In this document: one piece after another, positions 54,040-63,902 of the stretch | Position numbering within the stretch: the stretch's first letter is position 1 | Layout of the letters: each line of letters starts with the position of its first letter | Assembly: GCA_002077065.1 (NCBI GenBank) | Contig: NAJO01000025.1 | Location: 674,957 to 738,956 of the forward strand | DNA length: 64,000 nucleotides | Direction: 5' to 3' | From: Cryoendolithus antarcticus | Lineage: Eukaryota > Ascomycota > Dothideomycetes > Cladosporiales > Cladosporiaceae | Translations under genes and position numbers: made by a program | The notes under the pieces: generated by a model | The model's input: only the letters and a program-made list of their open reading frames with translations | What the model was told of the DNA's origin: nothing | Databases searched by the model: none

Positions 54040-56526
54040 TCACGTCGAGATGGCCACATCGATTGCTTGCTTTTGAATTGTAGTCTCGGCCGGTAGGATG
54101 CCTTCGACCGCCACATGTTCGGTGATGTCAGGGTAGATCTGTGGCGTGTGCTCTGGAGGGATATCAGCTATGCCATTGGTCGTGGTCACTGGCTCGGCTT
54201 TCGGTGTGGTGAGTGACAGAGAGGTCGCCTCAGGATGATCGATTCCGTTAGTCATGGCCGTGTCCCTCGCAGCTTCGTCGAGTGCTAGCGTGGCTGGCCC
54301 CGTCGACTTGTACTCAGTCATTACATTCGAGGCAGGTATGTCAACGTCCATGCGAGTAGCCTCATCGTCGTCCTCTGCAGCATCTTGCACTCCGCCCCTC
54401 GCTCTCAACGCGGCTCTCTCGCGCACAGCATGCTCTCCACGCTCTAGCACTCGCATCTTGTCGCCGTTATCCGTCATCTCGAACCTCACATCATCCGTTG
54501 CAAGTTTCGCCCACTCAGCATGTCTAGCACACTTCTTCCTCTCGCACGGCTCCACGTTCCCAAAGACAGTGTCCGCTTCGATCTCCGCGCGCTCGAGCAC
54601 CGACCTGGCCTCCTCGTCGGCTTCAGTAGGCTCGACATCAAGCAGGTCCATCTCATGTGCTCTCTTGCCTGCTGCTGATTGTCTCCACACCGCAAATTGT
54701 TCCTCACTCCACTCTAATCGAGGGTCGAAGCCGCAGTAGTCTTTCGTTGCCTTCAGCTCTTTCTCGGCCATTGCTCGGGAGGCGGCTTGCTTGACAAGGC
54801 TGACGAACTTCAGGCGGTCCTTGAGCAGGGAGTGGCGATTCCGGGCGGCTTCTTTCTTGGCCGTGATGCCTGCTAGCTCGGAAGTTTCTTGCTCATTGAG
54901 TGTCGTGCCGCTGCTTGCATCTGTCCCTCCGCCATCGCCCTTGTCGCCCGGCGTCGCTGGCGGGCTGAGGACGCCTTCGCCAAGCTTCTTGAAGTCGTCG
55001 AGAGTCTTGGAAGTGTCCAGTAGCGCCCGCACCTCACCAGGTGCAAGCAGACCGCCCCTTGCGCCTGGATCGATCACAGTCTCCGCATCATCAACCTTCG
55101 TACGTCGACTAGCACGACTCTTAGCCGTCTGCTCCCGCCCGCGCGCATTTGCAGTCATCTCCCTGAAGAACAGCACACCGCAGTCATCCGAGCAGTACTT
55201 ACTACCACTCCCTCCGCATTTGTTCTTGCCTACCCTGGCGGCCTGCCTACAGCCGCTGCGACGGCACATGCGCTTCCACGTGGTCTTGCCCACGCTGCCT
55301 GAAGTGCAGTTCGGACACATGTACTTGTCGATGAGATTCTTGTCGCGCTCTTCAATGCCCACACACTTGCCGTGGAACCAGTCGTCGCAAGTCCCATCGC
55401 ACCCGATCATGAAGGTGCCTGTGTCGGGACGACGGCATATGCAGTACATGTCGTCTCCAACGGGTGATCCTTCCTCTTCATCGTCGTCGTCGTCAACACC
55501 TGCGGATCGAGAGCGAGCTGATGGTGCAGGGGAGGAGTTCGCAGGTGTGCCTTTGCTGCTGCCCGTGACGAAATTGGACTTGGAGACTCGAGATGAGGGA
55601 GTATCGGATCGGGAAACCTCGACCTTGCGGCGCTTTGCTGATGGTGCATTCTTCGCAGTCGCGGTACCCTTCTTCTTAGGAGCGGGCCGCTTCTTGGGAA
55701 CAACGGAGTCTGGTGCTGAGATCTCGGTGGACGGCATTGGAGTGGATGATTCGCGAAGTGGTGACTGATAGCGTGCGCTGTGCTCAGTCTTGAGAGATGC
55801 GACTGCCTTGCTCTCCATGTCGGTGGGTTGAAGTGATGATCGGCGGGCGTCAATTGGTGACGAGGGCTGTGGGGTAGTGACTTCCTTCTTGACCGAGGGA
55901 GTGACTGTCTCGTGTGTGACTGGAAGTGAAGTTTCCGCTGCAGCCTCAGGCGGTGAGATCACATGCTTGAGGGGTGGGAGAGCAAAAGCTGCCGACTGAG
56001 CCGAGGACAGTGAAGCGCGGTGCTGCTCGGGCGATCGCGATGCCACGTGATACTGATCAAGTGTAGGTGAGCTCATCTTCCTGTCACCGCTCGACATGGT
56101 TGGTAGTGGGGGCAGTTCGCGCTGGGCATCGTGCGCGGTGTAGCCGTTCCACTCGGTGGGGGGTGGGGCGGAGCTCGCGGCAAAGGCGGAGAGGGCGGTG
56201 ACTTGCTCGGGAGGGACTTGGCGAGGCGGTGGAGGGGTGTACTTGGGCAGACTGACGTGCTGCTGCTCGGGCGATGCGACGAGCGCCTGCGCAGATGCCT
56301 GCGACTCGCGTCGCTGCTCGGTGCTGGGCTCCTTCGCGTCCGGCTCGTCGGCGGGGTTGAGCAGCGAGGAGAGGCTGAACGACATGTTGGGACTCGGCGC
56401 GTGGTCGCGTGGGCTTGCCGTCATTTCTTCTTGGTCATCGTTTCGTTGCGGCGCACGGAAGCGTGTCAAGCACAGATGACCTATGTCCGAAGTCGAGACC
56501 ATGCGCGCTTCGAGGATGAGCTCCAT
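54040..56526 (-). CDS. SPP1: PHD-finger protein, COMPASS subunit Spp1/CFP1-like
   Basis: Nuclear chromatin reader of the Set1/COMPASS histone H3K4 methyltransferase complex; its PHD finger binds methylated H3K4. Single exon of 828 residues from ATG 56526; internal Met codons at MTASPRD or MSFSLSS are alternative starts. The first 355 residues are disordered and Ser/Pro-rich. The PHD finger occupies about residues 361-407 ([31 protein letters not shown]). A second Cys-rich zinc element follows ([11 protein letters not shown]...[16 protein letters not shown]), typical of CFP1/Spp1 proteins. A helical C-terminal region contains [19 protein letters not shown], then an acidic tail. The GGCT-like gene lies 71 bp upstream on the same strand, very tight spacing. 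Confidence 0.88.
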   Translation of the reverse strand: MELILEARMVSTSDIGHLCLTRFRAPQRNDDQEEMTASPRDHAPSPNMSFSLSSLLNPADEPDAKEPSTEQRRESQASAQALVASPEQQHVSLPKYTPPPPRQVPPEQVTALSAFAASSAPPPTEWNGYTAHDAQRELPPLPTMSSGDRKMSSPTLDQYHVASRSPEQHRASLSSAQSAAFALPPLKHVISPPEAAAETSLPVTHETVTPSVKKEVTTPQPSSPIDARRSSLQPTDMESKAVASLKTEHSARYQSPLRESSTPMPSTEISAPDSVVPKKRPAPKKKGTATAKNAPSAKRRKVEVSRSDTPSSRVSKSNFVTGSSKGTPANSSPAPSARSRSAGVDDDDDEEEGSPVGDDMYCICRRPDTGTFMIGCDGTCDDWFHGKCVGIEERDKNLIDKYMCPNCTSGSVGKTTWKRMCRRSGCRQAARVGKNKCGGSGSKYCSDDCGVLFFREMTANARGREQTAKSRASRRTKVDDAETVIDPGARGGLLAPGEVRALLDTSKTLDDFKKLGEGVLSPPATPGDKGDGGGTDASSGTTLNEQETSELAGITAKKEAARNRHSLLKDRLKFVSLVKQAASRAMAEKELKATKDYCGFDPRLEWSEEQFAVWRQSAAGKRAHEMDLLDVEPTEADEEARSVLERAEIEADTVFGNVEPCERKKCARHAEWAKLATDDVRFEMTDNGDKMRVLERGEHAVRERAALRARGGVQDAAEDDDEATRMDVDIPASNVMTEYKSTGPATLALDEAARDTAMTNGIDHPEATSLSLTTPKAEPVTTTNGIADIPPEHTPQIYPDITEHVAVEGILPAETTIQKQAIDVAIST

Positions 56527-56597
56527 GGCTGACTAATCACATGATCCGAGACAGATCACTTTTGATGTGTCTTGTAAACGCTCTACGGGCAACATGA

Positions 56598-57212
56598 CTA
56601 CAATGTGATGCCCTCAGCCGTCTTCCTGAACATGACTCTCACGGGCTCCAAGTCTCGCTTGTCGTCATCGTCTCCTGGGTTGTTGACTGGTATGTACGGC
56701 AACAGATACTTCGCCACGTACTCATCCGTCAGTCCATATGGCTTCGCATCGCGGATCGCCTTGTGAATCCACACAACATAGTCGTTGATGATCGTGCCTT
56801 CTTCAGGCCTCTGGACGTCCACGTAAGTCATCGCTGGAATCGACTGCCCCCTGCCTTTTCCCTGCGCGTCAATCCTCTCGACATCATGCGTCTGCTTCTC
56901 GTACATCCACGGCACGCCCTCACTCTCGTCCAGACCGGCTTCGTCGCGAGGCGACAGGAAGAACAGCGCGCCGATCACGTGGTCGCCTGGTGATGGAACG
57001 ATGTTGCCGTACTGCGTTGAGTTAATTTGCCAGCGCCAGTCATGGAGTTTCGCAAGCCCGCAGAAGATGCTGTCCGGGCAGCGACCTTTCATTGCGAGAG
57101 GCGAGAGGTTGGACGCGTAGCCGAAGTAGAGCTCACTGAAGCGACGGCTGGTATCGACTGTCTCGTTGCGTGAGCGCGCGGGGCCTTGCATCGAGGGCGG
57201 GAGCATCGCCAT
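56598..57212 (-). CDS. Gamma-glutamylcyclotransferase-like protein
   Basis: 204-residue protein with a GGCT-type fold signature: YFGYASNLSPLAMKGRCPDS near residue 29, matching the YxYGSNL substrate-binding motif, then the expected beta strands and GALFFLSPRDEAGLDESEGV with the glutamate-rich active-site region. Enzymes of this type cyclise gamma-glutamyl groups to 5-oxoproline; whether this fungal member does so is not known. ATG 57212. It shares a 379-bp divergent region with the second HET gene and lies immediately upstream of the Spp1-like gene. Confidence 0.82.
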   Translation of the reverse strand: MAMLPPSMQGPARSRNETVDTSRRFSELYFGYASNLSPLAMKGRCPDSIFCGLAKLHDWRWQINSTQYGNIVPSPGDHVIGALFFLSPRDEAGLDESEGVPWMYEKQTHDVERIDAQGKGRGQSIPAMTYVDVQRPEEGTIINDYVVWIHKAIRDAKPYGLTDEYVAKYLLPYIPVNNPGDDDDKRDLEPVRVMFRKTAEGITL

Positions 57213-57591
57213 GGTTGTATTCGAAAAGTTTGAGTCTGTTGTTGAAGTCGCTGCTCGGAAATCTGTCTGATAGCACTTGCGCTGCCCTCTGTATAACTTG
57301 TACGACGAGGCTGACTTGATTGACTAGGTTGATGTTGGCTGGTAGAAATCTTGTTCCTGATCTGCAATGGCACGGCAACACTGACTATAGTACGATGAGC
57401 AGGTGAGCAGGGTTCCGCAAAAGCTGATTGATAATGCATCCGTTGCTCCTACACACCTCCTTGCAAATACCAAGGACCGATATCTCGCTCGTTGCACAGA
57501 GGTCCGCTCATCCAGGAACGCGGGGAAGTCACACCATAGCTTAACGAGAGCTATAATAGCTTACGCAGATTCAGCAGTCGGCCGACAATAC
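57213..57591. promoter_or_regulatory. Bidirectional intergenic region, GGCT-like / HET protein 2
   Basis: 379 bp between the chosen start codons. The HET frame is open upstream to about 57403 but without an ATG. Confidence 0.35.
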
Positions 57592-59688
57592 ATGCGAAGT
57601 AAGGGTCACTTGCTAGGACGTCTTATTGGCATGCCTACTTGTCCCGTGTGCCTAGATCTTAATGTACCGCCGCTAGAAGCCCTGGACTATGGACTACGAA
57701 TCAAGGTCGAGAAACTCCTCGAAACTGCAGCGGGAGGTTGCACTTCATGTCGACTCCTCCGAGATGTGGTCAAGCGTGTCGGTTGGACTGCTGTTGATGG
57801 AGACATGCTTGACTGCTACAATGTGACCAAAGGGTCACCTCTAGGCGTGAGTATTCTGCATGCGGATACGCGCACTCGACAATCTATTGAGTTGTACGCC
57901 ACGCCATCTGATCCTTCGCCCTGGAGATGTATCGGTCTAGCACATGACTTGCCCAGCCGGCTATCCCTGGAACACTGTGCGGTAATCGCCTCGAAGTGGC
58001 TGACCGACTGTTCGAGACATGTTGAATGTCCTTCGCAAGAGCCATCCTTACCAACCCGGCTGGTTGCGATCCATCCCTCAGGGCGCTCAGTCAAGCTCAT
58101 CGAGCCAGCCGCGGGCTTCATCTCTGATTACGTTCCTCTCAGCCACCGGTGGGGTGCCCAGACGATGGTAAAGACCACGAAGAGCAACTTCCAGCAGCAG
58201 TGTAGTGAGATTCTGTTCACCAGCCTGCCAGCGACATTTCGGGATGCGATCGACCTGTTACATGCCCTTGGCATCGGCTATGCTTGGGTCGACAGCCTTT
58301 GTATCATACAGGATGATCTGGAAGACTGGAATCGTGAAGCAGCGCGGATGAGCCAAGTGTATATGAACGGACTTTTCACCATTGCGGCTGACAACGCTCC
58401 GGACAGCTCGTATGGGCTGTTTCTCGCCGGCACACAACGGAGGATTAGCATTGGCTGTCTATATGGCAATGTCCATATTCGCCCCGTAGGCGAGAGGCAG
58501 CTCACATCTGCGGCACACACGCTAGTTCCCCATCGTTGGACAAAGGCTACTGCAAGCGCCTTATCTTCACGAGGTTGGGTCTTCCAGGAAAGAGTATTAT
58601 CGAATCGCACGCTGCACTTCACCGAGTCCGAGATGGCGTGGGAGTGTGGCTCTGAGCTGCAGTGCGAGTGTGAGGTGAATGCCACCCCCATCAGCAGTAC
58701 ATCCTTCAGATCAGGCTACATCGAGTCGCAGCACAACAGCAGTCTACATCTCCGATGGCTGGTGGCGGTCACGGACTTTTCAATGCGTAGCATCACCTAC
58801 CCCTCTTATGGACTACCTGCACTTGCTGGCCTTGCCGCGGTCACCTCCAACAACTCCCGAGGTCGATATGCCGCCGGCTTGTGGAGTGCCGAGCCGCAGT
58901 TCTTGCATGGGCTGCTGTGGATGGCTGGCTACATCGACCGACTCGAGCAAGTGGTACCGTTTGATGTCCTGCGTTCCGATAGGCAGCCTCCCTGCTACGC
59001 CCCTTCATGGTCCTGGGCCTCGATCACAGGATGTGTTAACTTCATAGGCAGCGAGTTCGATCAGGAACAGCATGCGCTGATTATGGACGCCCGAGTGATG
59101 GAAGTGGACAGCGCAAGTAAAGGACTCAATCCGTACGGTCCTGTGAGCGACGGAAACGTCACCCTCGTAGGCGCGCTCGCTGAAGTGCGGGTCGTCGGCA
59201 AGTCGCCAGACCAGGATCCACCTAATCAGATCCGCCATGGCATGCGACGATGGGAGATCATCAGCAGCGGCCTCCTGCAGGATGCAGACATTCCTGCAGC
59301 GGCTTCGTGGATGCCGCGCAACTCGCCAAGTCCATTCAAGATAGGAAGCGCCTCCGTCCTCGACGGCTATCACATATTGGACGGGGCGTACATGGACGTT
59401 GACGACGGTGTCGAGGTCGATATGCATGCTCGACATTACTTCCTGCTGATCGGCTATTACGACTTCCGTTCTGATCCGCTAAGAGGACAACGAGCCGACT
59501 TTGACAAGCTCAATGAGGACACATCACCGTTTGGACTGCTCTTGCGAAGGCAGGAAGACGGCACTTATTATCGTATCGGGCTTGTCGTAAGTCGATTGCG
59601 CGTCGAAGGCGTCGCTGTCTGGAAGAAGCTTGCAGTGGTGCAGAGTGTCACGATCTATACGCGGATGTGCTCCATGGATATCTCATGA
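57592..59688 (+). CDS. HET-domain protein 2
   Basis: 698-residue HET-family protein, single exon from ATG 57592, the first ATG in the frame. Near the N-terminus two CxxC pairs (PTCPVCLD and GGCTSCRLL) about 40 residues apart form a zinc-binding-like element common in this HET subgroup. The HET domain is at about 175-330: YVPLSHRWGAQ, DAIDLLHALGIGYAWVDSLCIIQDDLEDWNREAARMSQVY, FTIAADNA, and the downstream LSSRGWVFQERVLSNRTLHF motif. The C-terminal half has the typical APSWSWASITG. It is the last intact gene before the AT-rich block. A role in non-self recognition is inferred from family only. Confidence 0.9.
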   Translation: MRSKGHLLGRLIGMPTCPVCLDLNVPPLEALDYGLRIKVEKLLETAAGGCTSCRLLRDVVKRVGWTAVDGDMLDCYNVTKGSPLGVSILHADTRTRQSIELYATPSDPSPWRCIGLAHDLPSRLSLEHCAVIASKWLTDCSRHVECPSQEPSLPTRLVAIHPSGRSVKLIEPAAGFISDYVPLSHRWGAQTMVKTTKSNFQQQCSEILFTSLPATFRDAIDLLHALGIGYAWVDSLCIIQDDLEDWNREAARMSQVYMNGLFTIAADNAPDSSYGLFLAGTQRRISIGCLYGNVHIRPVGERQLTSAAHTLVPHRWTKATASALSSRGWVFQERVLSNRTLHFTESEMAWECGSELQCECEVNATPISSTSFRSGYIESQHNSSLHLRWLVAVTDFSMRSITYPSYGLPALAGLAAVTSNNSRGRYAAGLWSAEPQFLHGLLWMAGYIDRLEQVVPFDVLRSDRQPPCYAPSWSWASITGCVNFIGSEFDQEQHALIMDARVMEVDSASKGLNPYGPVSDGNVTLVGALAEVRVVGKSPDQDPPNQIRHGMRRWEIISSGLLQDADIPAAASWMPRNSPSPFKIGSASVLDGYHILDGAYMDVDDGVEVDMHARHYFLLIGYYDFRSDPLRGQRADFDKLNEDTSPFGLLLRRQEDGTYYRIGLVVSRLRVEGVAVWKKLAVVQSVTIYTRMCSMDIS

Positions 59689-60157
59689 GACGATGATAGT
59701 AGCTGAATAGACTTGAGGTCTACACGTGTAGCTAGTCGACGTCTATGTCGAGCTTCCGGATATAACGTTAAAATCTCGTTCGGCCCTAATAGTAGGACTT
59801 CGTTCGTACTTAAAGGACTACGTATCTATATCTAGTAAGGTTCTACTCTTAAAATTTGACTACGCCAATAAAGTTTAGGTATACCTACTTCTTTATAGCT
59901 TCGGCTTATAACTATACTATAGCTTATACTAGCCCTAAGAGAGAGGGGTATTCTAGCAATTCTCTAGCTTAATCTCTTACTCGTAAAGTAGAAAATATCT
60001 TATCTCTCTAATATAAAGAATAGCTATCTCTATGACTATTCTGAATTTTATCTATATATTTTAAGCTCTAATCTTAAAACTAGAATTTACGTATATAAGA
60101 TAAGAATTTGTACGCCTAATTTAGTGCTCTATTAGCCTATATAGGAAGCTATCCTAT

Positions 60158-60592
60158 TGTTACGACAGAGTCGTAAGTGACAAGGGTCAGAGTATTCTTT
60201 AGAGAGTGAAGTCGAGCTGGAGTATAGAGAGCTAGGCGAGGGATGCTAACAGAATGCATAAGTAGCCTAGGAGAATGATTCCAATTAGTCACTATGAACA
60301 ATGAGTTAAACACGAGAGATGCAGAAGGCACTCTCGCTCGCTATATACCTATAAGAGTCGTCTATAATCAAGTGTGATTAGTGTAAGACAGAGTAGGAGA
60401 GCAATAGAGCGCTCTGTCTGCTCTATTGGCCTATTGCTCTCCTATGTTCTATTGCCAAGGACAGAGCGACGGAGCAGCGACCTGGTCTACGTGCTCTATT
60501 GATCTATTGCTAAGGCTATGTCACGTGATGTAGCCGTGCGACAAGGTGCGCCCTAAGGCGTTTCCTTCGTCCCGCGGAACGTGACCGTAACA
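60158..60592. mobile_element. Solo LTR of a retrotransposon with 5-bp target-site duplication
   Basis: A 435-bp element starts TGTTACG and ends CGTAACA, a perfect terminal inverted heptamer with the TG...CA ends of LTR retrotransposons. It is flanked on both sides by CCTAT (60153-60157 and 60593-60597), a perfect 5-bp target-site duplication. It is visibly less AT-rich than the surrounding block and carries no RIP look. No internal domain or second LTR is adjacent, so it is a solo LTR. Ty1/copia or Ty3/gypsy origin cannot be told. Confidence 0.82.
60394..60444. repeat. Inverted repeat inside the LTR
   Basis: TAGGAGAGCAATAG at 60394-60407 is matched by its perfect reverse complement at 60431-60444, a 14-bp stem with a 23-nt loop. 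CTATTG words recur nearby. It could mark an LTR regulatory or polyadenylation structure. Confidence 0.7.
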
Positions 60593-61161
60593 CCTATAAA
60601 TTATATAAGAAGGAAACTACTTATAGTAGTAAAAATCTCTAACCCTACTACCTATCTTACTCTTAAACTTAGTTTACCTTCTAGAAGTGTATTAGGCTAT
60701 ATACTAGCTATACTTCTACTCCTTATCTTAAGTAAGCTTTCTCCTCTTACCTACTTCCTCCCTCCTCTCTATCTCCCTCTTAGTCTCCTCTACTAGCTAA
60801 AACTATATAATATACCCTTAATTTAGCTAGGTCTAGCTCCCTCTATAGTATCCTCTTAGTACTATTATATATCCTTCTAATCTTAGTTATAGCTACTTAA
60901 ATTATATCCTAGGCTTAGTAGGTTAAGGAGGCCTTTAAGTATTATACCCTAAGCTATATTAGGTATTCCTAGACTAGAAGAGTAGCTATTTTATAGTATA
61001 CTATCCTAGAGCTAGTTATCTTATATATATCTATTATTATCCTAAGACATTTAGTCTAGATAGCCTAGATTAGCTTAGTAAGGCTACCTAGAATCCTACC
61101 CTCCTTATCTAGCTTAGCCTAGACCTATGCTCTATATATAAGGGCTATTATCGTAGGGCTA

Positions 61162-61188
61162 ATTTGCTAGACCGCTAGTCTAGCAAAT
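61162..61188. repeat. Short palindromic hairpin in AT-rich block
   Basis: ATTTGCTAGAC (61162-61172) and GTCTAGCAAAT (61178-61188) are perfect reverse complements separated by CGCTA. The 11-bp stem survives in otherwise degraded sequence. Confidence 0.65.
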
Positions 61189-61728
61189 AAGAGGCGCCGG
61201 TCGGAGATAAATAGCTATAGTAGTAGCGTTAGTATACTACCTAGGGTATACTACGAAGTAATAAGGATACGACGGTAAGGTAGTAAGAGAAAGGGCACCT
61301 TCTTTATATATAACTAGACGGTACTGTTACCGTAAGGCCTAAGGCCTTTATACTATATGTTCCGCGTATACTACTAACTTCCGACTCCGAATAGACGCTA
61401 CCTCCGAACTACTCTCGTAGGGGAGACGCACCGCTCCTACTATACTACTCTAATCGCTTCCCTACTCCTTAGGTATATATATTCTTAGATCCTCTAAGTA
61501 TTACTCTTAAATAGGATAGATATTAAAAAACTATATAGAATGTCTAGGAAACTCCTAGTAAGAAATTAATATCTAATATATAGTAACGGATCGTCCGAGG
61601 ACGTAGGGTGTCCGGGAACGGGGAGATAGACGTTAGTATTAATATAGTACTATAATAACTACCTACCCTCCTTTCTTTCAATCTATTACGCTTGTTTCGC
61701 ATTTTCTCCTTTATACGCGTTAAAGTTC

Positions 61729-63570
61729 CTACATTAGTTGCAATTTCAAGTGCGTTCGTATCTCTTGCATATAAGTCTCAAGATTAGCTATACGTGAATC
61801 CGTAGAACTAAAGCGGTTATCGTTGAGTTCGATATGCTGCCTTTGAGAAACCCCCGTAGGTATGGTTTTTGACAGGATTGCCACTTGTCCGTTGGCCGAT
61901 GGCTGTGGACCTAAGGCATAGGCTACTATATCACGAAGAGTGAAATCTTTCTTCGCACCTCCGATAGTTGGAATCCACTGCGGGTCAGCGCTGAGAAAGG
62001 AGTCATTGTCGCCGAAGAGCATGCCGAGGAAAACTTCGGCGACGATACGTCCACCGACCTCGCCAAGCTGAGGCGTCGTTACTAAGACCGGTTGGATTAC
62101 AGGGATGCTGACCTTTATCGCATTTTTCATAGCTTCAGCAAGGATGTACGTCCATAGGGGGCATTCACCCTGGAAAGCGGAAAGTGTAGACAACGTCGCA
62201 ATGGACCCACGGACGTCTCCCGGACCACTATCACCCGCGTCGACTGCCTTGCCAATAATGATTTCCTCATCGGTGAGCGGAGTCACACCCATGGCCTTGG
62301 CCACACTCTGCCCAGTTGGGAGGCCGAGCTCGAAGCCGCGGAGGAGATTACGTTGCGCCAATGAACCTGGCGGATCCGGGGCGACTGCTTTGGGTAGGAC
62401 GGAGAGCGGTGTTACTACAGAGGTGTCAATTCTGTAGGCGAACTGCAATCGTTTTTTAATGTCCCCGGTTGGCGACCTCGGCGGTTCGATGCTGCCGGGA
62501 TCTTCGCCTCTTGCACGTACTGTGCCAATATCGATAAAGCGTCCCCAATCAATGCCACGGTTCTTTGCCACCGCCTGGAAGCCTGTAAGGCCTGGCGAGA
62601 TGCCGCCCGCTGGTGCTCCCGGAAAACCCGGCGGTATTGGGAATATCGGCAGCAGCGTGGCATCATCGTCGTTAAGACGATAGCCTGGTCGGATCATGGA
62701 ATGACCAAGGCGGTAGGCAGCCACCGAAAATTCCACTGGTATGAACGGGTCCTTTTTCCAGTGGTAGAATTTGAGCCTCTTTTGGTCATACAGACCATTA
62801 GTCTTGAGGGACTCGATCACATGTCCACAGATAATCCGGGGGAGGAAGTCGTGTATAACGACCCATTGGTAATGCCAGCGCACGATCCTCTGTACCGAAA
62901 GAAAGTCAAGCCCGGGGTTGTCGTCGACTACCTGGTTATGGAAGCGTAGCATGAGGGCCTGGAATTGCGATACAATGCTGTTTTAGTCGTTGCGCGGGTC
63001 GCCTATCAGTGCCCGTGCCGGATCGGCATTGTTGCGTTGAAGGTCGGGTGCACCATTGTCGAGTTTGTTGCCAAGCAGGAATTTGGTACCTTTACTGTCA
63101 TACAGGTAGGGTTGATCATCCGGACCGCGCCCATACATGTTGTCAAGATCAAGTGCTGGAGTGCGGAAGTCTGTGAGGCTGTCTGGATCAGTGTGTTGGA
63201 GAAGTGTGCTCATCGGGTCGAACGTGATGTCGTGATCGATGAACTGGCCGAAATAGGTGTAAAGTGCGGGAATACCGCTCTCCTCGGCGTCAAAGCCGTC
63301 TTTGGGGGGATCGAGAGAGGAAGTCATTTTATCGCCCAGCTCCATCAAAGCATTCCGACTGTCCACATCGGTCTTGCCATAGGTCGCGGCCGGAAGGGTG
63401 AACATGCGTCCAAAGCGACCGTTGAAGTTGCGTGATTTGGCAGTCGACATCAAACCTCTCAAGGGCCTGCCATGGTGAGTGCACCCAGCCAAAAGAGCTT
63501 CCATGGTCTCAGGATTGCGGGAGGCTGGTGGTGGGGCCCGCGCGGTCGGTTTCTGATTGTTCTGATTCAT
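61729..63570 (-). pseudogene. Animal-type haem peroxidase (myeloperoxidase/peroxinectin superfamily) interrupted by one TAA
   Basis: Uninterrupted frame of 614 codons from ATG 63570 except for TAA at 62985-62983 (codon 196). No intron is needed. Haem peroxidase landmarks are all present on both sides of the stop: distal Asp112-His113-Asp114 (FGQFIDHDITFD), catalytic Arg193 (GDPRND), proximal His290 (AYRLGHSMI). By alignment with myeloperoxidase, where RSSE carries the haem-linking Glu242, the TAA sits exactly at that glutamate position. GAA to TAA is one transversion. There is no signal peptide. Such peroxidases are common in bacteria and animals and patchy in fungi, so transfer is possible but unproven. 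The start codon is 332 bp from the telomere array. If translated as is, a 195-residue fragment lacking the proximal His results. Confidence 0.8.
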
Positions 63571-63902
63571 GTTGAATCTGCTGCAGGTGTGGAAGAATCC
63601 TGGGGTTTACACGATAATGTGTGGACAATGCGCTATTAGGGAGCAGTGTGTACAAGGCGTAGAGCGAAACCCTGCCGTCTTCTAAGTAGGCCCCTCACGT
63701 GGGAGCGGCGAGACAGGGTGCGTATATATAACTTATTTTCAGGAAAACCGCCGGCTGTTCTGTCCAGCATTGTTTGCTCTGCAAGCGTTGCGTGACGCGG
63801 GTTGGATTCACCGCGATGCGAAACCCAAAACGTCCGCGTTATGCCGCGAGGCGAGTAACCACGCGGATCGCTCAAGCAGTCCCGGTTCAAACGGAAGAAG
63901 TC
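63571..63902. other. Subtelomeric spacer between peroxidase start and telomere
   Basis: 332 bp of mixed composition with a TATATATAA element near 63723. No telomere-associated repeat (X/Y'-like) or helicase gene is visible; the minus-strand frame within it has no recognisable product. Confidence 0.5.

Larger units (their letters stand above)
59700..61728. repeat. AT-rich, TpA-rich RIP-like block
   Basis: From just after the HET gene to the stop codon of the peroxidase pseudogene, composition changes abruptly to A/T with very frequent TA dinucleotides (for example around 60820-61080) and no usable coding frames. This is the usual look of repeat-induced point mutation on old transposon sequence. 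The parent element cannot be identified. A less AT-rich solo LTR (60158-60592) interrupts it. Confidence 0.8.

Noticed and set aside
60149..60331. Minus-strand open frame inside the solo LTR
   Set aside because: Lies within a non-coding LTR and has no transposon protein motif.
63636..63890. Small minus-strand frame next to the telomere
   Set aside because: Starts without context, no recognisable product, lies in the probable promoter of the peroxidase gene.
63880..63902. Possible tRNA T-arm (GGTTCAAAC) beside the telomere
   Set aside because: No acceptor stem, D-arm or anticodon arm could be folded around it.
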